The position numbers and the translations under genes are program-made. The notes beneath the pieces were generated by a model. The model ran no database searches, had not been told where the DNA came from, and was given only the letters and a program-made list of their open reading frames with translations. From positions 7,827,035 to 7,891,034 of the forward strand of contig NC_064772.1 of NCBI RefSeq assembly GCF_011397635.1: a DNA stretch of 64,000 nt. Reading direction: 5' to 3'. Shown one piece after another: positions 32,675 to 45,000 of the stretch (position 1 is the first letter of the stretch; every line of letters begins with the position of its first letter). Source of the stretch: Epinephelus fuscoguttatus. Its lineage: Eukaryota > Chordata > Actinopteri > Perciformes > Serranidae.

Positions 32675-34120
32675 CAGGGGCCTCATTTATAAAGCTTGCT
32701 TACGCACAAAACGGGGCTTGAAAGTGGCGTATGCCACTTCCCACGCAAAGGTTGTGATTTATAAAAATAAACTTGTCTGGAGAATGTGCGCACCTGTAAG
32801 CAAATTCTGAGTCATGCATGCGCATATTTTGGAGACACTGGGAAGTGGCGACGCAGACTGCGAGGTGGAGAAGTGGAGTCAGATTTTTATTGATGTCTCA
32901 CACAAATTTAATGTCACGCTATATCCACCTTAGATCCATGTTATCACTGAAATTAAATCCAGCAGCCTTATTTTGCGCTTGGAGTGAGTGATAATTGTTT
33001 CATAAAAACGCTGTAAAATCCAACTCAAATCCTGAATTGAAATTCTTTCTAAATACGTATTTAATCCGCACTGCCTCTAACGTCTCATTGTCCACTCTGT
33101 GAGCGCAGGAGGGGGAGAGGGCGGCGCGACTCCATAGAATATATGTATTTATTTAGCTGAATATTTCCAGTGCATTTATCATGTCTCGAAATACAGCCAT
33201 TAAGCACAACCGTTACACTCATTTCATCAGCCCTACTTAGACATGTGCTGTTCATGACAAAACCGGCATGAAGAAGCGTGTTCGCCTATTACACTTTCAT
33301 CTTTGAATTGTATTTCAAATTACACGTTGTATTTTGGGACAGGGATACCACTGGTTCATGCTGTAATTCAGGCCGGGAGTCTGATCAGACTAATTGCCAT
33401 TAACATATAAATACTGCAGTGACCCTTGTGCTGAATTGCGCAAGATGGCACTGGCACATACTCCTTTTTGCCTCCACCTTTAATAAATGTGATTCTTTAT
33501 GTCGCACATCAATGTCAAACATCCTCAAATTTAAAAGCAACACATTAACTACATGTTGGTAAAGGAGTAGAAATATTTGAAATATTAATATTTTCTACCT
33601 TTAGATCAGACCACTTTTTTTTTGTTCTGTCACTGTCCGTGCAGTCCCACAGACTCAGCTGACAGCATCAGCAGCGTTGATGTGTTGCTACTTTTTTTGC
33701 TTTCTTTTATTAGTGATAATAAAATAAAACTTTTCTTCAGTCCTCCACCTCCCGTTAAAGGGTCTCTAGCTCAGTCTCGGAGAAATTCCGTTTTTTGGTT
33801 CGTTTCTCACCCGTCGTTGTGACTCACACAACAAGAGAACACTCGCATGCCGGCTTATTTATATGCAGATCGCATTCATGAGGTGATTTGCATGACCATT
33901 TATGGTTGAACTAGGGAGTGTAGAGGGCGGAATATGAGGTGGATCTGGGTGTGCACAACTCCAGGAGATCTGTGATTTATAAAGAGAACATTGCGTGCAA
34001 GTGTGCATGCACACGGTTTTATAAATCAGATTATTTTTTGGCGCACGCCATTTTCAGCTTTTGGGTGCACGTCAACTTTTAGTATGAATCCTAAGCACTC
34101 CTTTATAAATGAGGCCCCTG
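32675..34120. mobile_element. Inverted-repeat DNA transposon, non-autonomous
   Basis: 19-base perfect inverted ends CAGGGGCCTCATTTATAAA (32675-32693; complement 34102-34120). Subterminal words 'acgcac' and 'gtgcac' recur. No transposase frame is visible across 1.4 kb. Superfamily is uncertain; it may be Harbinger-like. Confidence 0.75.
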
Positions 34121-34297
34121 GTCTGTTTGTATGGAGAGGAAGAGACCTCTGTAGAGAATGTGGCGCCTGGTTAAAACCTCCTGAACAATTAACACTGAAT
34201 GAATTCTAACCAGGAGAAGTTTCATCTGGTTGCATAATTGCAATGCTCACTGATAGATGCTACTAAATCCCCCTAAATCTCACACCCTGGACCTTTT

Positions 34298-34850
34298 ACA
34301 CAAGGCAATGAGGTGTGTGAGAGCGAGTGGACAGGACTGTAAATGAAGTAGTGCTGGTTTATCTTCTCAGAATAAAAGATATAATCCTCTTGGTTTTTAT
34401 TGGAGCAAATAGTACAATTCATTGTCTTTTTGTTTTTTTAGAAGATTTTCTAATGACACTGATGATTGAGCTGTGGAAAGCAGCTAATGTGACCCAAATG
34501 CCAAAACATTTAGTCAGGATGACTTTACCATTTATATAAATAACTTGTGATTTTTTGTAGACAAATCAGAATATCACAATACTTTCTCTGCGTGAGTCAC
34601 TTTTTCTGTCTTACACAAGCGCTTTTTTTACTTCATTTATCAGTCTGGATAAAGATGTTTGCAAAACTTCTATAAAACAAAGAACTGAAGGTCTTGTTCT
34701 TTTATGTTCTCACTGAAACTTCAGTTAAACTGATATCCAGACTTATTTCAGCCACTGTTTTGGATTTGCTACCTCAAATTTCCAGTGAAGTAGACACAAC
34801 AAAGGAAATCCTTCCCTGAGATACTGGAGGACACAAAGTTTGTGTCCACA
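34298..34850. other. 3' side of gene C, duplicated
   Basis: Matches 55225-55796 of the other unit in part. Presumed 3' untranslated region of gene C; no gene seen. Confidence 0.5.
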
Positions 34851-34949
34851 TCAGTGTATCCAAGTGTGGTTTAATCCTTCAGTCCCCGGTGGAGAGGTCC
34901 ATTTGCCTCCAGCTCTGTTAATGTGTAACGGCTCATGTTCATTCATGTC
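34851..34949 (-). CDS. Gene C candidate distal tail exon
   Basis: Acceptor 'aaagtgcag' at 34950, phase 0, then DMNEHEPLHINRAGGKWTSP and further to a stop at 34851-34853 (33 codons with the stop). It would join the transmembrane exon directly in frame. Gene D has the same frame with P changed to L. The pyrimidine tract before the acceptor is poor, so this is tentative. Confidence 0.4.
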   Translation of the reverse strand, partial: DMNEHEPLHINRAGGKWTSPPGTEGLNHTWIH

Positions 34950-37900
34950 CTGCACTTTATTCAGTTTGACCAAAAAAAATTATTCTGCTTTGTTATAAAC
35001 AACTTCTGAGCGGACAATAAAAAGTGACAGCCAACATGAAGACATTTGTTTTTGGTCAGATCTTATTTTTTATGCTTGCTCTCTTTTGTTTTCTCTTTCT
35101 TATTAATCACATAGATATATTATTTTTACATTTTTTTTTTTTTTTTTTTTGCTTTTCTGTATTTCTCTTTTAATGACCTTTAAATGATACCGGGGACTAG
35201 ACTTGACCACAGTAGATTTGGCTGCAAGTTAATAACAACACTGTTCTTCTTTGGTGTAGCAGTGCTGTTGTTATATCCAATACTTACTTTAAGGGCTCTT
35301 CAGCATTTTGCTCTTTGTCCGTTTCTTTACTCGTTCCTGTCTGAGTCCAAAAGACATAATTATTGGTACAAACCGCACACACAAAATAAATGAAAAAATG
35401 GAGGCTGAATTGGTATTATTATTATTATTAATTACCTTTTTAAACAGTCTACAGCTGGGTATTTTATTTTTCTTGTAGAGCACCAGAAAGGCTAATATTG
35501 AAAACACAATGGCTATAACCACTGCAACTATAATTCCTGCAACATGACCAGCGCCTGAAACAGAAAAAGATTTAATTAAGGTTTCTGTCGAACAATCTTC
35601 CAGAGGGGTATTCCAGAAAGTGGGTTTAGTGAAAACTCTGAGTATGTTAACCCTGAAATGAGGGAAACTCTGGGTTTTCAGTTCCAGAAAGAGAGGTAAC
35701 TGAAACTCTGAGTCAATCACCATAGCAACTGAGTCTGTGAACCTAACCTGCTCGCTGGCAGGTTTTCTTCAATAAACCCTGAGTTTTTCTCTGTCTCCTC
35801 CCTCTTACACGCTGTTTCATTTCCTCATTCATTCAGTCCGTGTCAAAGCTTGTATCGAAGCGCATTCATTAGCGGAGATTTAACGTCCGTCACAGTCTAA
35901 ATCCTGCTGGATATTAGTTTGTTACTCAGGACTGTCTGAAGTTATTGAATTTATGCACATCAATCATTTCTTTGGACATCGGTTTTTGTCTTTACATTCA
36001 AATATTACACAGCGAGAATTCACCCTCAGCTCAGAATCAAACCTCTGTCCTTTTTATATTTATTATTTTAGAGCAGCTCCCAAATGTTTATTGCACATAA
36101 TGTGTAGGTCTAATTATTTAAATTTTAACAATTGGTATGAAGCTTTAGACACGTAGTATCAATGACTAATGATCTCTATCACTGATGTCATTGGTCGCAC
36201 TGATGGAACATAATTCCTATAGTCTAATATTGGGGATTATATGTTCATATTTCTGAGTGAGCAATGGTGCAGCATTTCAGTGTCTTTACATTTACTACAT
36301 TTGTAGCTGAAATAAAGTCACTGAATGCTGTTGAGTCAAGATTCAAATAGATGTGCAACATTTTAAAATCTACTGTATTTTAACCTCAACGTCTTTTCAG
36401 GTGCAAACCACCAAACATATTATTACTGGGTCAGACTGTGAGTTTACAGCCATGTCTTTATGTCTTTGATCTATAGCCTAACCTGTATGTTTTAAATCTT
36501 CTGCCTCCTGTGTTTTTCCCCATCAGATTCAATCTCAACAAATATATTATGATATATTATTAATATAATGTAATGTAGGCCTATCTACAGCCTGATACAC
36601 AGTCAGATTCCACCACTTTATCTTCATTAAGGAAATGTAAGTCTGATAAATGATGAATAAACGGACAACACTGAATAAAACTTTTTTTATTAACTTTATG
36701 GTTAACTTATTTACACTTTCCTCGCTCTGACTCAGGCTCTTCTTTTAAAGATAAACGTGCACCGTCTGCTACACATGCATTAATATCTCTACATCCACTG
36801 GATTAAAATGGAGGCGCTGTCTTTTATTTACCCGTTGCCATGGTGAATCGTGGAGTCGGAGCTCCATTGATGATGGCTTTTTATTGTCGGCTTAACTCAG
36901 AGTGAACATACTCAGAGTTGACTGAACTAACTCAGATCAGCTGTTCTGGAACCGGATACTCAGAGTTTCCCATCTCAGGGTAAATCAACTCAGAGTTCAG
37001 GGTTAGACTCAGAGTTTGTTGAACCTCCTACCTGGAATACCCCTCAGAAGTGGAATTATAACAACTGTAGCATGAAGGTGTGATATGTAAACCTTTACAA
37101 TGGGCAGGTTGCTGTGTAATCAAATTTAAGTAAAAAAAAAAAAAAAGAAAAAAAAAGATGTTTGACCATAAAACCCAATATATTGATATATACTGATATA
37201 TCAGACCACAAGTGAGACACTAATGAACAAGCTAGCCTCCCTCATGGTCTCTCCGCCTTGCTCCACACTGTTGTGGACTGCTTCCCCAAGGAGGAGAGCA
37301 GGAAGCAGCTGCAGAGACAGTGGCGAGATTTCGAAAAAAAAAGAAAAAAAAAAGATGTTTGACCATAAAACCCAATATATTGATATAATAGCCTATTACA
37401 GTCAGCTGAGGAAGAAATAGCGCACTGAATGGTCAGGGTCCTGCCTATATCTGTGATCTGCTATCTCCTTATGAGCCTGATTGCTACCTGAGATCCTCCA
37501 GCAGGGCTCCTCTTTTAGTTCCAAATTTTCGTCTTGTCACTAAAGGTGATCGGGCCTTTGGTGTTCGGGCCACTCAGCTCTGGAACTCCCTGCCTGGAGA
37601 TCTCAGGCAGAATAACTCAGTGTCTTCTTTTAAATCTCTTTTTAAGACTCACTTTTATCGTATGGCCTTTTCTTAATTGATTATTGTAACTGTTTTTAAA
37701 TTATTTGATGTTTTATTGTTTTATGCAGGGGTTAAAGCAAGAAAAAAAATTTGTGCCTGAAATGTGGAGCATGGAAGATTTGTGTGCCTGAAATCTGAAA
37801 TCTTTTCCGGAGCGGGGGGCTCGGTGTTGCGGTCACAAAATGAAGAAATAGAAATGTATGTGTTGCAGAGGAATGTGTTTATTATCAAAACGAGCAAAAA

Positions 37901-39047
37901 GATTATAGCTTTAGTAGTTACTTTTCAGATTAAACTTATAAATAAAGATTAAACTTTCAGTGGTTACCAGACTTTTTGACTTATAGTTCCAACATCTCTT
38001 TTTTGCCTTGGTGCTATTTATTTTTAGAAGCTAAATCATTTAGGCTGTTCGCAAAATTGTATCGCGCTTGATGTGAATTAAACAGGCAGTTACTCGAAAT
38101 TTCACCTCTGGGCAAGCATGTCATCATTGAAATGGATCATATAATGTTGTGGTGGTGACTTTAAAACTTCAGCATAGAGGACTTTTATTGCAACTTTTGT
38201 TTCTGTCTGGTTTCTGTTACCTTACCTTCAAAATTACCGCTGGCTTACTGGAGCCTCTCCTGCTCCGTCTGAGCTCTGTGTCTCAATATGTTCGTTCGAG
38301 ATGAGCCAGTCCTACGCAGATTCGATCACCAGCGATCGGCGCACAATGCATGCCGGTTAGTTTTCTGTCCGACTTCATCCTGACTTGCTCTGACATATTA
38401 CAAAAGTGGACGTCGATAAAGCCACGAGAGCGAGGTGGCCGCAGTTTTTAGAGCCAGGCACTGCAGTTGCTCTCCACTGCACAGCCTGGCTCTCACCTGA
38501 TCTAACAGCTGATTGGTTTAGACGTCGACTCAGCAAGATGACGTTTTAGATAAACTACTCATTTTTGTTGAATTCTAGAGATTAAGATTGTATTTGTCTG
38601 ACCTGAAGGTTTATTCTGTGAACAGAAAACATGTTGTGTGACTGATGGTGAGAACAAACTGATATATGGGTCTGATCACTTTTTCAATGAACTGACATCA
38701 TTCCAGACAGGATGTAAGTATGTCTGTGACTTCCTGTATGGACTGAAGGCTGCTGGAAACTGTCGGGAAACTGTCCGGCCCAATTCCAATCCGGCCCCTA
38801 AAGACTCAAGCCCTGAATCCTCACTGATTTAACTGACGTCAGCTGTAAGTGATGGAGTGTGAGAGTCTGAAAGGGCTCCGGATGCTACAAATAGGAATGG
38901 GACAGCATTTATCCCCCTCTCTACAAAATGTTGTTAACACTGGGCGTGATCATTTATCGGTTATTGTCATCATATATTCCACACACAAAGAATATATATC
39001 AAGAGATAGATAGATAGATAGATCTATCTATATATCTATATCTATCT

Positions 39048-39078
<31 letters not shown>

Positions 39079-42000
39079 TATACATATATATATTCTTTGT
39101 GTGTGGAATATAACCACTGGTATTCCTCTGACTTCATGTGTGTTTATGTACCATTTTAAATCCTTGTTAATGTAATGTTTCATTGTTTATCTGTTTTTTC
39201 GCTCTCCTTCCATAACGTTAACGTTTGCATATCTGCCGACTGTGTTACTTCCGGTGTTCCGAGGGCAACCCCTGTATTTGATGTCACAACGCTATGAACT
39301 GTGGGTAATTTCCTTACCTTAAGTCCGCATGGATGCTGACCTACGGTAAGGGGGCATAAAGGGCTCGCTCACTGACTCACTGACTTGACGATTTGACAAT
39401 GGGACAGCCCTCACACACTCACACACTTAACATGAACGCGCCTCTAAGTCAGTGAGTCTGTAAGGGATCGGATTGGAAGTGGGCCTCCGACTTCACCGCA
39501 GCTTTTTGTCACCGACCCCCGCTGCGGCTGCCGGCTCTCCTCTACTTTTCAGGCGAGGCGCAGTTCATCTCGAAGGAGCCTAATGTGACATGATGTGAAA
39601 GCATGCACAGGCGTCAGTGTTGATTGGCTATCTCTTGTGCCGTGTAACCAATCAGAGGGGGCTGTAGGTGGGACATTGTTACAAAGCCCAGTGCAGTGGG
39701 GACTGCAGGCAGGCAGGGAGGGAGACGGCTATATCAGAGCCAAAGGAGCGAGTTTTTAAATACATTTATTTGATCGGTTATCGATGAAAAAACGTCCGAT
39801 GATGATTATGGTAAGCAGAAGGTTGTGTTTACTCGCACACTGTGCGCCTAAATCGTTTTCCCAGTTTGCACATATATGTATTTTTAGGGGCAAATGCGAG
39901 TGAAATGCTCGCATTGCAGAGCACTTCTGCCCATTCCGGACAGAAACTTCGCCACGCCGGAAATCTGGCGCTGTGCCAGAGAACTTTAACCTCTGTTTAT
40001 GTTTTAATTGTCTTTATTGTGTATTAATTGTTTTTATTGTTAAGAACTTTGTAACTTCGTTTTGAGAGGTGTTATACAAATGAAGTTATTATTATCATCA
40101 TTATTATTATTATTATTATTGTTATTAACCTGTGTACAGCAGCAGCAGAATGTTTGCTGATCCAGTGGGGTCGGGCTGCCTGGCACCCAAAGCTGGGATT
40201 TGAGCTGGCTGGATTTGGGTTTCTGTAGCCCTTGACTGGCAGTATGTCTCCAAAGCTGCTGCCTGGTTTCCTCCTGGCAAGGTGGTCCATAGCGTCACAG
40301 ACTGAGGCAGAGGACATGCTGTGATTCAAGGCTCTAGCTAACATTAGCTACATAAATGTGACCTTGAAGCCTTTAGCGTCGGTTAGCACAAGGCTAACTA
40401 TTACCAACATTTTTTTTTCTCCATCACTGATATTGGTACATGTTTTTATTCTGTTTATTGTCAGATTCTCTTTTAGACTCTTTTTGATAAGTCTGTCTTC
40501 CTATTTAGGGTTGCTTTGCTGTGTCATTCGTAGAACAGCCAATAGGAACATCCTCTCTCTGGACTGACTTGTGATTGGCCAGTCTTTTGTCACAGCCTAG
40601 ATGTTTATTAGCCTGAAAACAGAGCCATGAGGAGCTGTAGAAGTCGTTTGTCGTTTGTCTCTCAGTCCACTTGAATTACAATAAACTCAAAGTTTATTAT
40701 GAGATTATTTCCTTTTGATGTCAAATGAAATCGTCCACCCCAGCTTCAACCGCATAAAAGATAATACACTTACCCGACAAAAATGTAACACATTTAAATA
40801 ATTAGTTCATTTTGCTCTTTTGTTCAATACAAGCACATTATTTACTACCAGCCGGTAAAATTTATTATATTATGTGCCGCTGTAATGTTTAAATTTACCT
40901 CGTGGCATTTATTTTCATCTTTTACCATCATGACTTGTAGCTCATGTTATGTATTTTGTAGGTTGTACAGGAGTGTGAATCCTGTCTGGGATTGATAGTT
41001 TATGATTTCATGATGCACATCAGCACAGTAACAAAACAGTCTAGTAACAGTTTCCAAACTGTTTAATACCTGCCAAAGGGTTTACACTTAAATATGAAAG
41101 ATGATAACAGTTCTTGTTCAGATAGAGTCAAAGTTCCCACCTCATGCTACCTTACCTTGACCTTGACCTTTCTCTGTCCTCAGAAAGGTGTTGGTTACAT
41201 ATGTCTCCTCATCATCACTGAGCTCACAGGTGTATATCCCGTCCTGATCTGAAGATATGTCCTGCAGTGTGAGGCTGCCTGACTCAGACACACTCTTCAC
41301 CTGCTGCCTCCACTCCTCTGACACTGTGTAGGGGACGTTGGCCCTGGTCTGGTTCAGGATGATTTGACTGTAGTTGAACCTCCAGATGAGGTCTGTCAGT
41401 GGAGCGTTTGAGGCAGTGCAGGGGATTGTTGTTTCAGTGTCTGAACTATTGATAGAAGCTGAAATGACACGCATGCATAAAAAGAAGTGATAAAATATCT
41501 GGTATTTCTTATCAGAATCAGGTTCCAGATTAAATCATATGTCTTAGGAAGGCTTACTAGGTTTAAACAAAGTGGCTCTCCTCCTGTTTCTGCGAGTGCT
41601 GATGGTGCAGCTGTAGACCAGATCAGTAACTGAAAGTATCAGAGAACTGTTGATGTTGTAAAGCTGCTGTTCAGTCTGATGGACTGTGGTTTTGTTCTGG
41701 AGGGTCACTTTGGATGGAGGGTTGGTGGACCAGGTGAGCTGAGGCTCAGGGTAGATCCCCTCTGAGCTGCAGGTGATCCTCTTCTCTACCTGCTGAATGT
41801 TGACTTTATGGACCGGAGCTGCAGGAAAAAACAAAAAAGTATCCCATTTATGGCATTACAGTGTTTGCCCTAGGATTTTTACCAGCAGCAGTGCTGAGGT
41901 GTGTATGTTTTATTTTGCACTGCCAGAAGACATTTAGTCCATTCACTGACACAAGAAGGGCCTAGATGTTGAATGATGTTTAATAAAATACTCCATACCC

Positions 42001-45000
42001 ACATGCTGTTACTATCACTCGTGGGGGCAGAAGTAACATTGGAAACTGAGTAACTGTTTCTAATACCCTCCACTTTCAGGTTGATAAATGACTCCTTGGT
42101 GCCAGTTATGGTGCTAGTGTAGCATCTGAATTTGCCCTGGTCTTGAAGCTCCACCCCTGTCAGCTGCAGCGAGGCGTTTCCTCTGGAGATCTGGTCCTTG
42201 AACAGTGACGTCCTGCCTCTGAAGCGCTGGTCCTGAAGGGAAAGCTGGTCTTGGTTGCTGTAGAAGGAGTGGACATGAAGGACCTCTGTTGTCAACTGCA
42301 TCCAGTGGATGACCATTTCAGCGCTGCCCCGGAAACTGCACGGTAAGATGCAGCCCTCCATGAAAACACAGGACACCTCGGAATCTGTACCACGTCACAT
42401 AAAGAGACAGCCATCAGGTTAGTTTAGAGAAAGAACAATGAAATCCAAGTTACCTCCCCTTAAGTTACTTGTTGACCATATCTGAAGTGTATTTACTGAA
42501 ATAACAGAATTAGGTAATTCTTACACCTGATAAAAAAAAAATCATCACTTTAATGTGAACAGATGTTGTTTAGGGGAACAGGACAGGAAAATCTTTGCAG
42601 TGTTGGTCAGTCAACTACTTTGGTCCAGACTGAAATATCTCAAATACTAAATGAAATCTTTTACAGACATTCATGGTTACTAGAAGATGAATCCTGAAAT
42701 TAGATTTTTAAACTGTTTTATAGGTGGAATGACAAATAAACTTGAATGCTATGAAAAGACAAGTTATACATGAGTACACGTTATTTTTGTTTATTAGAAT
42801 TGTTAAATATTTTTTACATATATTATTTTAAATGTTTTGGTATGATGAGGACACAGATTTGGTTATTACAGCAACATTGCATTACTTTTTGTTGAGTTAC
42901 ATTATGTTTTCAGTATCATGTATATGCTCATATACATGCTTTCTTTCACTCAGGTTTCACTGTTTGTGTGAGTGGAGTAATGTATCCTGACTGGTTAAAG
43001 CTGGCATTTTGATGCTTTCAGTATCTTCCCACTTTACATTATACACTGTTAAAAACATTAAGGGAACACTTATTTCTCACAGTTTAAGACCAAGTCAGTA
43101 AAACTTCAGGGATATCGATTTGTCCATTTAGGAAACACAAGTGTTTGTGAATCAGTTTCACCTGCTTTGGTGCAAATGAAAGTGACAACAGGTGCAATGG
43201 AGAGGCAAAAGCAAGACAACCCCCAGAAAGGGAATGGTTTTGCATGTGGTGTCCACAGACAGTTGCTCTCTCCTTATCCTTCCTGACTGATTCTTCTCCA
43301 GTTTTGTGTTCTGCTAGTGTCCTTGTCACTACTGGTAGCATGAGGTGGTACCTGCAGCCCAGTCAGGTTGCACAGGTAGTCCAGCTCCTCGAGGATGGCA
43401 CGTCCATACTTTCGGTTGCAAGAAGGTTTGCTGTGTCTGTGTCTCATGAGCATGGAGGAGATACCAGGAGACCGGCTGTTAAACAAAGAGAGCTGGACAG
43501 GGCCGTGAAAGGGCATCAACCCAGCAGCAGGACCGCTATCTGCTCCTTTGTGTGATGGGGAACAGGAGGAGCACTGCCAGAGCGCTATAGAGTGGCCTCC
43601 AGCAGCTACTGGTGTGCATGTTTCTGACCAAACTGTCAGAAAGAGACTCCGTGAGGGTGGTGTGAGGACCTGACTTCCTCTAGTGGGACCTGTGGTCACA
43701 GCCCAACACAGTGCAGCTTGATTGGCATTCGCCAGAGAACATCAGAATTGGCAGGTCTGCCACTGGTGCCCTGTTCTCTTCACAGATGAGAGCAGGTTCA
43801 CACTGAGCATGCAACAGGTATGACAGAGTCTGGAGACACTGTGGTGAACGTTACGCTGCGTGTAACATCATCCAACATGACCAGTTTGGCAGTGGATCAG
43901 TAAGTGTCTGGGGAGTTATATCTTTGGAGGTCGCACAGACTTCCGTCTCATAGCCAACGGTACCCTGACTGCTGTTAGATACTGGAATGACTGTATGCTG
44001 ATGCAGCAGGCCCTGGGTTTCTCCTCGTGCAGGACAATGCTCAGCCTCATGTGGCCAAAGTGTGTAGGCAGTTCCTGGATGATGAAGGCATTGATGCCAT
44101 TGACTGGCCCTCTCGTTCCCTTAACCTAAATCCTATTGAGTACCTATGGGACCTTATGTATCAGTGCATTCAACGCTGTCAAGTCCCACCACAGACTGTC
44201 CATGAGCTCACTCATGCCCTGATCCAGGTCTGGGAGGAGACCCCCCAGGACACCATCCGCTGACTCATCAGGAGCTTGCTCAGACGTTGACGAGGGTGGA
44301 TACAGGCACGCAGGGGCCAAACACACTACTGAGACACATTATAAGTTGCTGTGATAAAATTCACACAAGTTGGATCAGTCCGTGATTTAAATTTTTACTT
44401 GGATTTTTGGTTTGATTTTGAATCCAGCCCTCAGTGGGTTGATGATTTGGTTGTCATTAAACGATCTCAACAAATTGCACATCAGTAAAGTTTTTAAACT
44501 TGAAAAATTTGTTAAAGATCTGATGTGTGACATAAGTGTTTTTTGATTTTTTTTTTTGAGCAGTGTATTTATTTTACTATATTCCAGTTGTTACCCACAA
44601 TTGGTTCTTTTTTTTTGTATCTTTTGTTGTAGTTGTAATGAGTAGGCTACTGAATCATTACCTACTCATTTTGATGTCTCACTTTACTTAAAGTTACAAT
44701 GTGTATTTACTTGTTGTTCATTAGCAAATATCAACTATTGCTTTCATAAATATATATTTACTAAAGTGTAATGCAATTCACATACAAATGGAAGCTTTCT
44801 CATAGGCTCAGAATGATTTCTCTATATATACACAGGCAGGGTGCGGTATGCTGGAGGCTGCCCTCTTGCATTGCCATATTTGAATACAGTGGCTGAAAGG
44901 GATATACGTGCTTCGCCTTTCGTGTTTATCTAGAACTTGCCGTCACTGGAGACAGAGAACGTGAAGCTCAATCCAGGGTGCTTCTGCGTGAACCTGCTTT

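Larger units (their letters stand above)
31812..34297 (+). mobile_element. MITE holding two nested transposons
   Basis: Ends 'ttaaaggtccagtgggtagg' plus 'atttaggggg' (left) and 'ccccctaaatctcacaccct' plus 'ggacctttta' (right). Inside lie a hAT deletion derivative (31939-32640) and another inverted-repeat element (32675-34120). In the other unit only the left 130 bases remain, at 55093. Confidence 0.7.
17503..41818. repeat. Segmental duplication, unit 1 (about 24.3 kb)
   Basis: Colinear with 41819-59738. Matching landmarks: first IgV exon 17746 and 42067; Tc1-like element 18737 and 43042; 'ctttgctgcagtgagatgg' 27194 and 46124; leader 28428 and 47042; transmembrane exon 35436 and 56528; LINE tail near 37420 and 57550; second IgV exon 41156 and 59081. 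The size difference comes from insertions specific to one unit. Confidence 0.85.

Noticed and set aside
37223..37420. Possible host exon in the duplicated block shared with 57107
   Set aside because: The block is scrambled in unit 1, has no paired splice sites in a constant phase and sits among LINE fragments.
40072..40344. 90-codon frame at the LINE tail (also 57927-58196)
   Set aside because: It includes the simple ATT repeat as poly-Ile and lies across the LINE end into duplicated intron; no domain.
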